Shown here piece by piece: positions 6,701-12,401 of a stretch of DNA of 24,805 bases. The stretch covers positions 1 through 24,805 of the forward strand of contig CAZSRL010000013.1 of assembly GCA_964609615.1 (NCBI GenBank). The letters run 5' to 3'. This DNA is from CAZSRL01 sp964609615. Its GTDB lineage: Bacteria; Bacillota_I; Bacilli_A; RF39; UBA660. The notes beneath the pieces were generated by a model. The model made no database searches. It saw only the letters and a list, made by a program, of their open reading frames with translations, and had not been told where the DNA came from. How positions within the stretch are numbered: position 1 is the first letter of the stretch; every line of letters starts with the position of its first letter. The position numbers were made by a program, and so were the translations under genes.

Positions 6701-7060
6701 AATAATAGGTGTTTCTATTTTCGTTTCTTCTTTAGGTATAGATACAGCTTCTGCGGTATCATTAGGAATAATTTGTGACGGTTCTTCAAAATTAATATCT
6801 GCAAACTCAGGAATTATTTGAGCTGGCATTTGATTAATAATATCTGGTTCTTTTTTTAGTTCATCAGAAGCATATTCAAAAGCATTTTTATCTTTTTTAA
6901 TTGCCTCTAATACTAATTCTTTATCATTTTGTAATCTTTTAGATGCATATTTTAACGCCATTCCATTTTTCTTTATAGCTTCTAACATATATTGTTTATC
7001 ATCTTTTAATTCGTTTTTAATGTATTTTAAATTTCTTAAATCATTTGTTTCTTCGTTCAT
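3740..7060 (-). CDS. Large single-pass membrane protein with DUF4116 repeats, coiled coil and acidic ectodomain; function unknown
   Basis: The protein has 1106 residues. Residues ~8-75 contain DUF4116-like repeats (LKDDKQYMLEAIKKNGMALK, then LQNDKELVLEAIKKDKNAFE). Residues ~93-150 are Pro/Glu/Ile-rich. Three near-copies of DKMSxELxxLxxYxN follow at 216-230, 237-251 and 261-275, with a weaker copy near 166-183. A long charged coiled-coil region spans about 295-770. A single membrane segment (IVGLIVAGVVAISGLGIT) lies near 823-842. The last ~260 residues are Asp/Glu/Ser/Thr/Pro-rich and would lie outside if the positively charged flank (NKLKNLSKKQ) stays inside. There is no signal peptide, no sortase motif and no enzyme motif. 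The gene lies 5 bases after the 523-residue membrane protein and 10 bases before the DUF1292 gene, so the three form one operon between sigE and sigG. A scaffold or tether role is only a guess. Confidence 0.75.
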   Translation of the reverse strand: MNEETNDLRNLKYIKNELKDDKQYMLEAIKKNGMALKYASKRLQNDKELVLEAIKKDKNAFEYASDELKKEPDIINQMPAQIIPEFADINFEEPSQIIPNDTAEAVSIPKEETKIETPIIEPIVPIEPIPEVEPIVIETEPKEETPVQNNIENSGNFRKDYPSFQELSDQFTKELRELNDYQNRKADEIKQNWEKDISNYNEENPVEKVDSSDGLDKMSNELLQLNNYINNQAKEKDKMSLELEELSRYMNESKTSDKDNDKMSLELEELSKYLNNNETNDKEKVININSNAFVSRDKEEVVEKLNNLSDILEYNKENLFNKEMIEQQNILEQIDLKIELTSEKLKSDENYYDYSEEDEQRLSALEEKEQNCLDEIELIESEKHANAIKADNNRDEIITLEKEYNKLKDFNSKIAVFDKLGLYDKRNVIDILPIDQSDKDIFNSNIDTISFGVDEIKKYISLVDKRKNDISKRQIELKKENEKNKTEVNNDSKIEELKETLSLVKEEKENLINSKINDDLIEEKKDKDRLLLETYKSEKEFFERIVKMDNYSPIDSLNTIKSNYNSGVNIDENGLVDALSMLKKQIEYVTYNKDEDKINNQIKELNDELREVSYKLKYETNYKEEYSAEEKNENLDNINSQINKNKNILDYLNTEMLKEKNEEKIVYFKDEISKIEKRIEEYKKYNNAISNKTTKTKSGENKNADLRKKEELKSSIDALQALNDTKSNVAIIDEINSIMSDINHLEINNSVDLMNDAIPEENINENTPEENVLNQFGMEMPDEEESLKSPPAVIPATYKSIPEKIANKFQSIINKLKNLSKKQIVGLIVAGVVAISGLGITADKLFDKTDSSEPDPSIDKIGQGENDDQNDNEESKEDDQSITIPTAEGPVTYSYADNSSSSKDKKIETQKETNKEESKEEVVINPLVTSDYLPSTDLYANAEYSIDSLGNIYKNDANGLVPEGSTPVGKIDTNKVVITFDNNGQWRLEEKSADLTIDFDKIGEYIVITKTETPATPETTPETTTGPSEEVSEELGDEVVETKSEVAPVVEEEQQQTITEPSIQAQSTPAVEQSVEPVIETPVVDINSLVIDDFTNAYNNNEVKSR
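6249..6349. repeat. Identical 29-bp direct repeats inside the 1106-residue gene
   Basis: The segment 6249-6277 is repeated exactly at 6321-6349, a period of 72 bases (24 codons). It encodes the DKMSLELEELS units of the protein. A third, degenerate copy lies at about 6383-6411. In-frame spacing indicates tandem duplication within the gene and a likely site of length variation. Confidence 0.8.
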
Positions 7061-7065
7061 AATAT

Positions 7066-8637
7066 TTAACTATCCTTTCTATTCCTATAATACATTTTAT
7101 ATTTATATTTAACTTGTCCATTTTCATTAACGTTTTTTAATGTTGTTATGTTTTCATCATTAAATGCTTTTATTAATTGTGATTTTGAAACATAACCTTT
7201 TGTTATATCTTTCCAATCTTTACTATCAGTACCTTTAATTTGTTGTAATTTTATTTTATTTTTTGTTTCAACTTTTACACCGGAATTTTCTTTTGGTTTT
7301 GTAGTAGTCCAATCAGACCAATCTCCTAAACTATATGAATTACTCTTAGTCGCTAGTGAATCAGGGGCTGTATTTGATGCGACTGAAGATGTTCCGGTTT
7401 TAGTAAGTTTATACCATTTGTATGCAAGTGAACGTGCTGTTTTATTTGTATATCCACTGGCTGGTGAAGAAGTATAATATGTTTTTTCTCCTGAAGCACT
7501 ACTTGCTCCACTAGGATAATATACATTAGTTGATACAGTTCCAGTTTTAGTTTTACAAGTTGAACCTACAGTACATTTACTTGTTGTATATGAACTCCAA
7601 ACATATGAACCACATGATGTTTTAGCAGAATTTAACTCTCCACTAGAACAACACTTAGTAGCAGTTGTCGCAAATGTACCTGAACATGCTTTATATGTTG
7701 ATATTGTTTTACTATAATCAGTAATTGTACTACATGCTAATAAAGATGTTCTTCTAGAAGGTTTAGTATTATTAGTTGATTCGCAAAGATATACAGTGTA
7801 TGGATTAGTAGGCTTTGCACTTTCTTTCCAAGTAGCCTTACTATATAAAGTTGCTTGTTTTTTTACTGTTTTATACCATTTATATGCATATGTTCCAGAA
7901 TCTTTTCTAGAATAAGTACTTGATGGAGCACTTACATAATATCCATTCCCTGGATAATATGTCTTTTTATTTAAATCCCAAACATATAACTTATTTCTAG
8001 TTCTGTAATAAGTTGTTGTTCCAAGTTTTTTATAAGCTGTGTATGGAATATCTTCTTCAAAGTATTCTTCAACTTCATTATTTTCATTTGTATCAGATGA
8101 ATCTAACTTTTGTCCTAAATATGTAAATTTAACATCACTTTTATCTTTTACCAAATCTTTATATGTTCCAACTGTCCAATTATCAAATTCTGTCTTTATT
8201 TCATCACATGATAATACTGGAGTATAATGAACACTATCTTTAGTTACCTTACATACTTTAACATAAGTATTATTACCTTCACAATTAACATAATTTTTCT
8301 TTTCAATATATCCTTCAAGAATTAATGTATTTAATGAAACAGTTTCACATTGACCTTTTTCTGTAGGACTTTTTTCAAATTTTTCTTCATAATAGTTTTT
8401 TCCAGCTGCTAAAAGATTTTTTTCATTTTGAGAAACTTCTACAATATCAGTATCTGTAAAACAAGCTCTTAAAAATAAAAATACAACTACTATTACTAAT
8501 ATTAATAATAAAGCAATACCAATTCTTTTTCTTAATTTAACTTTTTTATCAAACTCATCTTCAAATTCATAATCAGGTACTTCTTCTTCCCCGGTATACA
8601 TTGTATTAGAAAATTCATCATTCTTTTTCTTCTTCAC
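7066..8637 (-). CDS. Single-pass membrane protein with Cys/Tyr-rich ectodomain; function unknown
   Basis: The protein has 523 residues. There is a ~38-residue cytoplasmic start with acidic and basic patches, one membrane segment at about 39-58 (IGIALLLILVIVVVFLFL) and a ~460-residue exterior part. The first exterior section (about 70-145) has NYYEE, then TVSLNTLILEGYI, then paired cysteines around YVKVCK and VLSCDE. It resembles the C-terminal part of pilin-like proteins of gut Bacillota, from memory. A Tyr/Ser/Thr-rich section follows with two copies of a module containing YYPxG and AYKWYK, and a Cys cluster between them (CSGTF, KCCSS, TSCGS, SKCTVGSTCK). The start GTG at 8637 is supported by AGGAGG eight bases upstream. 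A good sigma-A promoter precedes it. It is followed after 5 bases by the 1106-residue gene. Disulfides are likely outside the cell. No enzyme motif is visible. Confidence 0.7.
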   Translation of the reverse strand: MKKKKNDEFSNTMYTGEEEVPDYEFEDEFDKKVKLRKRIGIALLLILVIVVVFLFLRACFTDTDIVEVSQNEKNLLAAGKNYYEEKFEKSPTEKGQCETVSLNTLILEGYIEKKNYVNCEGNNTYVKVCKVTKDSVHYTPVLSCDEIKTEFDNWTVGTYKDLVKDKSDVKFTYLGQKLDSSDTNENNEVEEYFEEDIPYTAYKKLGTTTYYRTRNKLYVWDLNKKTYYPGNGYYVSAPSSTYSRKDSGTYAYKWYKTVKKQATLYSKATWKESAKPTNPYTVYLCESTNNTKPSRRTSLLACSTITDYSKTISTYKACSGTFATTATKCCSSGELNSAKTSCGSYVWSSYTTSKCTVGSTCKTKTGTVSTNVYYPSGASSASGEKTYYTSSPASGYTNKTARSLAYKWYKLTKTGTSSVASNTAPDSLATKSNSYSLGDWSDWTTTKPKENSGVKVETKNKIKLQQIKGTDSKDWKDITKGYVSKSQLIKAFNDENITTLKNVNENGQVKYKYKMYYRNRKDS

Positions 8638-8665
8638 AAATAATCCTCCTACCGTTTATAGTATA

Positions 8666-8694
8666 ATTATACTATTATTTTTTAGTTTTTCCAA
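8666..8694 (-). promoter_or_regulatory. Sigma-A promoter for the 523/1106-residue protein operon
   Basis: TTGGAA (8694-8689) and a perfect TATAAT (8671-8666) are separated by 17 bases, about 28 bases upstream of the GTG start. It suggests vegetative expression of the membrane-protein operon, uncoupled from sigE. Confidence 0.7.
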
Positions 8695-8727
8695 GCATAA
8701 ATTGTGTTTTTTTACTTTTTAACAGTT

Positions 8728-8762
8728 ATAAAATAAATATGAGCTTATTTTAAGCTCATATT
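8728..8762 (-). terminator. Terminator downstream of sigE
   Basis: A perfect 12-bp stem AATATGAGCTTA/TAAGCTCATATT (8736-8762) has a 3-nt loop. On the minus strand it is followed by TATTTTAT. It lies about 80 bases after the sigE stop codon, and about 40 bases after the predicted start of a short RNA from the promoter at 8807-8835. Confidence 0.75.
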
Positions 8763-8800
8763 ACTTTATAAATTATAGTTTTAAATACTAAGTAAAACTG
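8735..8800 (-). ncRNA. Candidate ~65-nt small RNA between sigE and the next operon
   Basis: It is framed by a good promoter (8835-8807) and the terminator stem-loop at 8762-8736, with no start codon behind a ribosome binding site in between. The 5' half can form AGTTTT/AAAACT or, alternatively, TTACTT/AAGTAA pairings. It could be an independent small RNA, or an attenuated leader for the operon starting at 8637. Confidence 0.4.
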
Positions 8801-8806
8801 CGTTAT

Positions 8807-8835
8807 ATTATACTAAAAATAGGGGTATTTGTAAA
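8807..8835 (-). promoter_or_regulatory. Sigma-A-type promoter immediately after the sigE stop codon
   Basis: TTTACA (8835-8830) and TATAAT (8812-8807) are separated by exactly 17 bases. Initiation near 8800 would precede the stem-loop at 8736-8762 by about 40 bases. No gene starts directly downstream. Confidence 0.6.
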
Positions 8836-8840
8836 GTGAA

Positions 8841-9530
8841 TTACATTACTTTCATTAACTTTTCTAAATCTTTAATTACCTTCTTTTCTATTCTAGATAT
8901 ATATGATTGACTAATACCTAATATATTTGCTACTTCTTTTTGAGTATATTCTAATGTATTATTAAGTCCATAACGCATTATTATAATTTTTTTATCTCTT
9001 TGGTTTAATTTAGATATTTCTTCTAATAGAATCTTTTTATCTAATTTTTTTTCATATTCATTTGATACAATATCAATTTCTGTTCCTAATATATCTTCTA
9101 AGTGTAATTCATTTCCTTCATTATCAAAGTTTATTGAATCTTCAAAACTTATTTCTGTTTTTCTTTTTTTATTTTTTCTTAAAAACATTAATATTTCATT
9201 ATCAATACATCTAGAAGCATAAGTTGCTAATTTAATATTTTTATCCAGCTTATACGTATTTACTCCTTTAATAAGACCTATTGTACCTATACTTACTAAA
9301 TCTTCTAAATCATAATTTGTTGAATTATATTTTTTAGAAAGAAAAACAACTAATCTTAAATTATGTTCTATAAGTTTATTTTTAGCTTCAATATCTCCGT
9401 TTTTTGCCAAAACAACTAAACGTTCTTCCTCTTCTTTTTTTAAAGGAGGAGGAAGTATATCAGTTGCTCCTACATAAAATATATTTCTTTTTATTATTCT
9501 ATTTAATAAAATTAAAAACTTGTTTTTCAT
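8841..9530 (-). CDS. sigE: Pro-sigma-E, mother-cell sporulation sigma factor
   Basis: The protein has 229 residues against 239 in Bacillus subtilis. It begins with a basic/hydrophobic pro-segment (MKNKFLILLNRIIKRN), then FYVGATDILPPPL, which aligns with YYIGGSEALPPPL at the known processing region. Region 2 reads NLRLVVFLSKKY, DLVSIGTIGLIKGVNTY and LATYASRCIDNEILMFLR. Region 4 has RDKKIIIMRYGL and the helix-turn-helix TQKEVANILGISQSYISRIEK. Sigma-E is made inactive and becomes active in the mother cell when SpoIIGA removes the pro-segment. The pro-segment here is about 9 residues shorter than in Bacillus. ATG overlaps the spoIIGA stop (TAATG), with GGAGG in the end of spoIIGA, so translation is probably coupled. 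Confidence 0.95.
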   Translation of the reverse strand: MKNKFLILLNRIIKRNIFYVGATDILPPPLKKEEEERLVVLAKNGDIEAKNKLIEHNLRLVVFLSKKYNSTNYDLEDLVSIGTIGLIKGVNTYKLDKNIKLATYASRCIDNEILMFLRKNKKRKTEISFEDSINFDNEGNELHLEDILGTEIDIVSNEYEKKLDKKILLEEISKLNQRDKKIIIMRYGLNNTLEYTQKEVANILGISQSYISRIEKKVIKDLEKLMKVM

Positions 9531-10315
9531 TATTTAGCCTCCAATACTAATTTATTTAAAATACAATCTATTCCATCCATTTTAAAACTTTTATTGCTTA
9601 AAGCAACCACAACATTCTCTTTATAACCAATATCTTTTATAAAAATTCTTTTTATTATAACTGCTTTTAATAAACCATGAGAATCAATTGTGTCATATGG
9701 TATTAATATATAATTATTATTATTTATATAGTCTTTTAATACTTTAGAATTAACTATAATAACTCCTCTTTTTTTATAAGGATCTACTAACATATTAGCG
9801 GTATCTAAAAAACCATTTAAATTAATAACTCTTTTTTTTATAAATAGTTTAACTTTATATGTATTAGAATAATAATTTTTTAATTCTTTTATTTGTTTCA
9901 TATAAATATATAAAATAATAGGAGAAAATATAACTAAAATATAATAATTAATTTTTAAATCATCACCATAAAAATATAATCCTATGTTACTATAACTTAA
10001 ATTTATTTTTAAAAAGTATAAAAAACCACCTAATATTATACTTGTTGTATAAAAATATAAAATGTTATTAAAATTATATTTAATATCTTTAATACCAAAT
10101 GTTATAAATATCATTATTATACTTAATATAAATTTTATTATAAAAAGTAATAATGAATTAATATTTATAAATAATACAAAAAGTATTAATGAGCCAAATA
10201 AGCTACCTAATATAATTTTTTTTATTTTAACGTTTCTTTTTAATATAACACTAACTGTTAATAAAAGAAAAAAATCAAAAAAGAAATTTAACATTATAAT
10301 CAAATCTATATACAT
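9530..10315 (-). CDS. spoIIGA: SpoIIGA, membrane aspartic protease that activates sigma-E
   Basis: The protein has 261 residues against about 309 in Bacillus subtilis. Five hydrophobic segments fill residues ~1-140, starting with YIDLIIMLNFFFDFFLLLT, which matches the family N terminus (YLDVIWLLNFxFD). The soluble C-terminal half carries the aspartic-protease motif NLNGFLDTANMLVDP, aligning with the GLIDSGNxLxDP motif of Bacillus, with Asp171 expected to be catalytic. ILIPYDTIDSHGLL matches the RLIPYRGVG-type segment of the family. The shorter length comes from shorter loops in the C-terminal domain. It is translationally coupled to sigE. In Bacillus this operon is turned on by Spo0A, but I found no convincing 0A box or promoter in the 57-base upstream gap. 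The Shine-Dalgarno is weak (GGTGA). Confidence 0.92.
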   Translation of the reverse strand: MYIDLIIMLNFFFDFFLLLTVSVILKRNVKIKKIILGSLFGSLILFVLFININSLLLFIIKFILSIIMIFITFGIKDIKYNFNNILYFYTTSIILGGFLYFLKINLSYSNIGLYFYGDDLKINYYILVIFSPIILYIYMKQIKELKNYYSNTYKVKLFIKKRVINLNGFLDTANMLVDPYKKRGVIIVNSKVLKDYINNNNYILIPYDTIDSHGLLKAVIIKRIFIKDIGYKENVVVALSNKSFKMDGIDCILNKLVLEAK

Positions 10316-10339
10316 ATTTATTCACCAAATTAAGTATAT

Positions 10340-10365
10340 AAAAAAAACAACAAATAATTTGTCGT
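10340..10365 (-). terminator. Terminator of the 357-residue gene, just ahead of spoIIGA
   Basis: The stem is ACGACAAAT/ATTTGTTGT (10365-10347) with a G-U pair, followed by an uninterrupted run of about seven T. It starts 8 bases after the stop codon at 10373. It separates the unknown paralogue pair from the sporulation block. Confidence 0.8.
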
Positions 10366-10372
10366 TTTATAT

Positions 10373-11446
10373 TTATTTTGTTTTATTATTTTCTGGAGCA
10401 TAATCTTCTACTTGACTTAAAGCATATTGTAACTGTTCTTCATTTATTAAACCATTTTTACAATCATTTTGTATTTCTTTTAACACTTTTAAATAACTTC
10501 CATTATAAAACTTACCATTCATAAAAAAACATATATAATCACTATTCTCTAAATGATCAGGAGTTGGAAATATAATTATATCTGATTCAATTGGCATATT
10601 TGGATTTTTAATATCAGGATCATCCGCGATTGTTTCAAAATCTCTAGGATATGCTTCATCTAAAAAGTTATCTTCCTTCATCCTAGCTTCTGTTAAAATA
10701 TATACTTCTTCTTCATGTTTATCATTTAAAGAATTTATATCTATAAATTTTTTAAATGTACTTTGTAAGTTTGTATATTTATTAATTTCTTCTTCACTCA
10801 TTTTTTCTACTTCTTTTGTATCAAAAACTACTTTTTTACGATTTGGACGTTTTAAATATCCAACCTCTAAATCTCTCATAGAAACACATCTAGTTTTAAT
10901 ATATTTCATAAATAAATATCTCATAAATTCTTTATTTTCATTACCTTTATATTTAGAACCTTTTTCAACAAGTCTTTTTAAGTCAGAAGATGACCATTTA
11001 ATTATTTTAGGACTTGTTAAATCTCTATTTTTATGAAGTAATTCTTTATATTTATTAAATAAAGAAAACACCTCTGGGACATTAAAATCAACTATATTAT
11101 CTAAATATTCATCTTCCATTAATTCTTTAATAAACTTCACTCTATTAGCTCTAATTTTAAGCCCTTCAATTAAATTATGTTTAGTAATATATTTTTCATC
11201 TTCTCCAAAAACCATTAAGTATTCTTTTGTTTTATTTGTTTGTTTATCTTCTTTTACTAATTTTATTTTTTTTACATCAAGGTGAAAATTCTTCTTAAGA
11301 TAATTATTTAAATCTTTTTTAGTTTCAAATGAATTACAAAATTTTTGTGCCTGCGCGACTGTTGGAAAATCACCCGCTACAATAATACCAGAACCATTTT
11401 CTTTATTAATTCCTATTAAGTTAATACTAGTTTTTCTATCATTCAT
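10373..11446 (-). CDS. Conserved-looking protein of unknown function, paralogue of the neighbouring gene (357 residues)
   Basis: I do not recognise this family. The protein is soluble, highly charged and has no signal peptide or membrane segment. The N-terminal ~110 residues align with the adjacent 269-residue protein: AQAQKFCNSFETKKDLNNYL against DAQDFCLYFENEEELKKYY, and DEKYITKHNLIEGL against TEKYVTLHNLKNVF. The middle also aligns (RYLFMKYI against RYLYDTYV, and EEEINKYTN against LEEVDNYSN). The extra ~90 residues at its C terminus contain IESDIIIFPTPDHLENSDYI and FFMNGKFYNGSYLKVLKEI, which the paralogue lacks. The start ATG has AAAGGAG a few bases upstream. It has its own promoter (11499-11471) and terminator (10365-10340), so it is monocistronic. 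No phage or conjugation genes are nearby. Confidence 0.7.
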   Translation of the reverse strand: MNDRKTSINLIGINKENGSGIIVAGDFPTVAQAQKFCNSFETKKDLNNYLKKNFHLDVKKIKLVKEDKQTNKTKEYLMVFGEDEKYITKHNLIEGLKIRANRVKFIKELMEDEYLDNIVDFNVPEVFSLFNKYKELLHKNRDLTSPKIIKWSSSDLKRLVEKGSKYKGNENKEFMRYLFMKYIKTRCVSMRDLEVGYLKRPNRKKVVFDTKEVEKMSEEEINKYTNLQSTFKKFIDINSLNDKHEEEVYILTEARMKEDNFLDEAYPRDFETIADDPDIKNPNMPIESDIIIFPTPDHLENSDYICFFMNGKFYNGSYLKVLKEIQNDCKNGLINEEQLQYALSQVEDYAPENNKTK

Positions 11447-11470
11447 TTTATTTCTCCTTTATTATAAAAA

Positions 11471-11499
11471 ATTATAACACATTTTATTTTATCAAACAA
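11471..11499 (-). promoter_or_regulatory. Sigma-A promoter of the 357-residue gene
   Basis: TTGTTT (11499-11494) and TATAAT (11476-11471) are separated by 17 bases, with an extended -10 TG (TGTTATAAT). It is about 25 bases from the start codon. Confidence 0.7.
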
Positions 11500-11507
11500 T
11501 ATTTTAA

Positions 11508-11535
11508 CATAAAAAAACAACAATAAATTGTTGTT
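11508..11535 (-). terminator. Terminator of the 269-residue gene
   Basis: The perfect stem AACAACAAT/ATTGTTGTT (11535-11516) with a 2-nt loop is followed by seven T on the minus strand. It overlaps the stop codon at 11534-11536. Confidence 0.85.
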
Positions 11536-12343
11536 ATTTTTTATTTGGTGATAATGTTTTTGTTAAAGGCATTTCTAATTGTTCGCTATAGTTTTGTAAA
11601 TTATTTATATAATTTGAATAATTATCAACTTCTTCTAAACTAAATGAATCAACATTCTTTTTACCAATTAAAAACTTTTTATCATTTTCATCAACATATG
11701 TATCATATAAATATCTAATACAAGATGTATTTTCTTTTTTTAAATTACTTACCATATCTTTAAGCATAATTAAAGTTTGAACCTTTAATTTTTTTAAATA
11801 TACACAACTATATATTAATTCAAGATCAACTAAGTTTGATTTTTCTTGTTTAGAAAGATACTTCTTATTAGCATTTGCTTTTAATATTTTATTTTTAAGT
11901 TCATATGCTTCATCTAATATTTCTAAATAAGGAAATATATAACTTTTTTTATTTATATCTTTACTTTCATTTTTTAATTTATTCTTTCTTTCATATATTT
12001 CTCTTAAATAAGAGTCATTTCTTAAATCATATAGAAACGTATAATTATTAGATTTGTTTTCAAAAACATTTTTTAAATTATGAAGTGTAACATATTTTTC
12101 TGTTTCTTTAAATCTAGGTATATATGATTCAACAGTATTATCTTCGAAATTTTCTTTTATAATTATAGTCTTTTTTATATCAATACCATATTTTGTTTTA
12201 TAATACTTTTTTAACTCCTCTTCGTTTTCAAAATATAAACAAAAATCTTGTGCATCAGATACACGGGAAAAACTAGCAGTTAATCTTTTCTTCTTATTAT
12301 TTCTTAAATAGCCCTCTAAATATACATCTGTCTTTCTTGGCAT
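11534..12343 (-). CDS. Conserved-looking protein of unknown function, paralogue of the neighbouring gene (269 residues)
   Basis: I do not recognise this family. The protein is charged, predicted largely helical in its second half, and has no signal peptide or membrane segment. It shares an N-terminal domain and a weaker middle region with the 357-residue protein encoded next to it, so the pair arose by duplication. An upstream in-frame ATG at 12370 exists. The start at 12343-12341 is preferred because AAAGGGGGTT lies 6-9 bases ahead of it, and because the family alignment starts with the short lead MPRKTDVYLEGY. A promoter sits within the end of topA (12401-12373). It ends in its own terminator. 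The protein lacks the last ~90 residues of its paralogue. Divergence between the two is strong (roughly a quarter to a third identity by eye). Confidence 0.7.
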   Translation of the reverse strand: MPRKTDVYLEGYLRNNKKKRLTASFSRVSDAQDFCLYFENEEELKKYYKTKYGIDIKKTIIIKENFEDNTVESYIPRFKETEKYVTLHNLKNVFENKSNNYTFLYDLRNDSYLREIYERKNKLKNESKDINKKSYIFPYLEILDEAYELKNKILKANANKKYLSKQEKSNLVDLELIYSCVYLKKLKVQTLIMLKDMVSNLKKENTSCIRYLYDTYVDENDKKFLIGKKNVDSFSLEEVDNYSNYINNLQNYSEQLEMPLTKTLSPNKK

Positions 12344-12372
12344 ATTATATAACCCCCTTTTGAATGCCATAT

Positions 12373-12401
12373 ATTATACCATATTTTACTTTTTATCGCA
12401 A
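12373..12401 (-). promoter_or_regulatory. Sigma-A promoter of the 269-residue gene
   Basis: TTGCGA (12401-12396) and TATAAT (12378-12373) are separated by 17 bases, with an extended -10 TG (TGGTATAAT). The -35 element lies inside the 3' end of topA. Confidence 0.6.

Noticed and set aside
10355..10367. TTTGTCGTTTT resembling a Spo0A box (TGTCGAA) upstream of spoIIGA
   Set aside because: It matches only part of the consensus and is fully explained as the 5' arm of the terminator of the preceding gene. No matching second box or promoter with suitable spacing was found.
12344..12370. Longer start at 12370 for the 269-residue gene
   Set aside because: AAAGGGGGTT sits between this ATG and the one at 12343, and the -10 element is too close (12373) to leave a leader for the upstream start.
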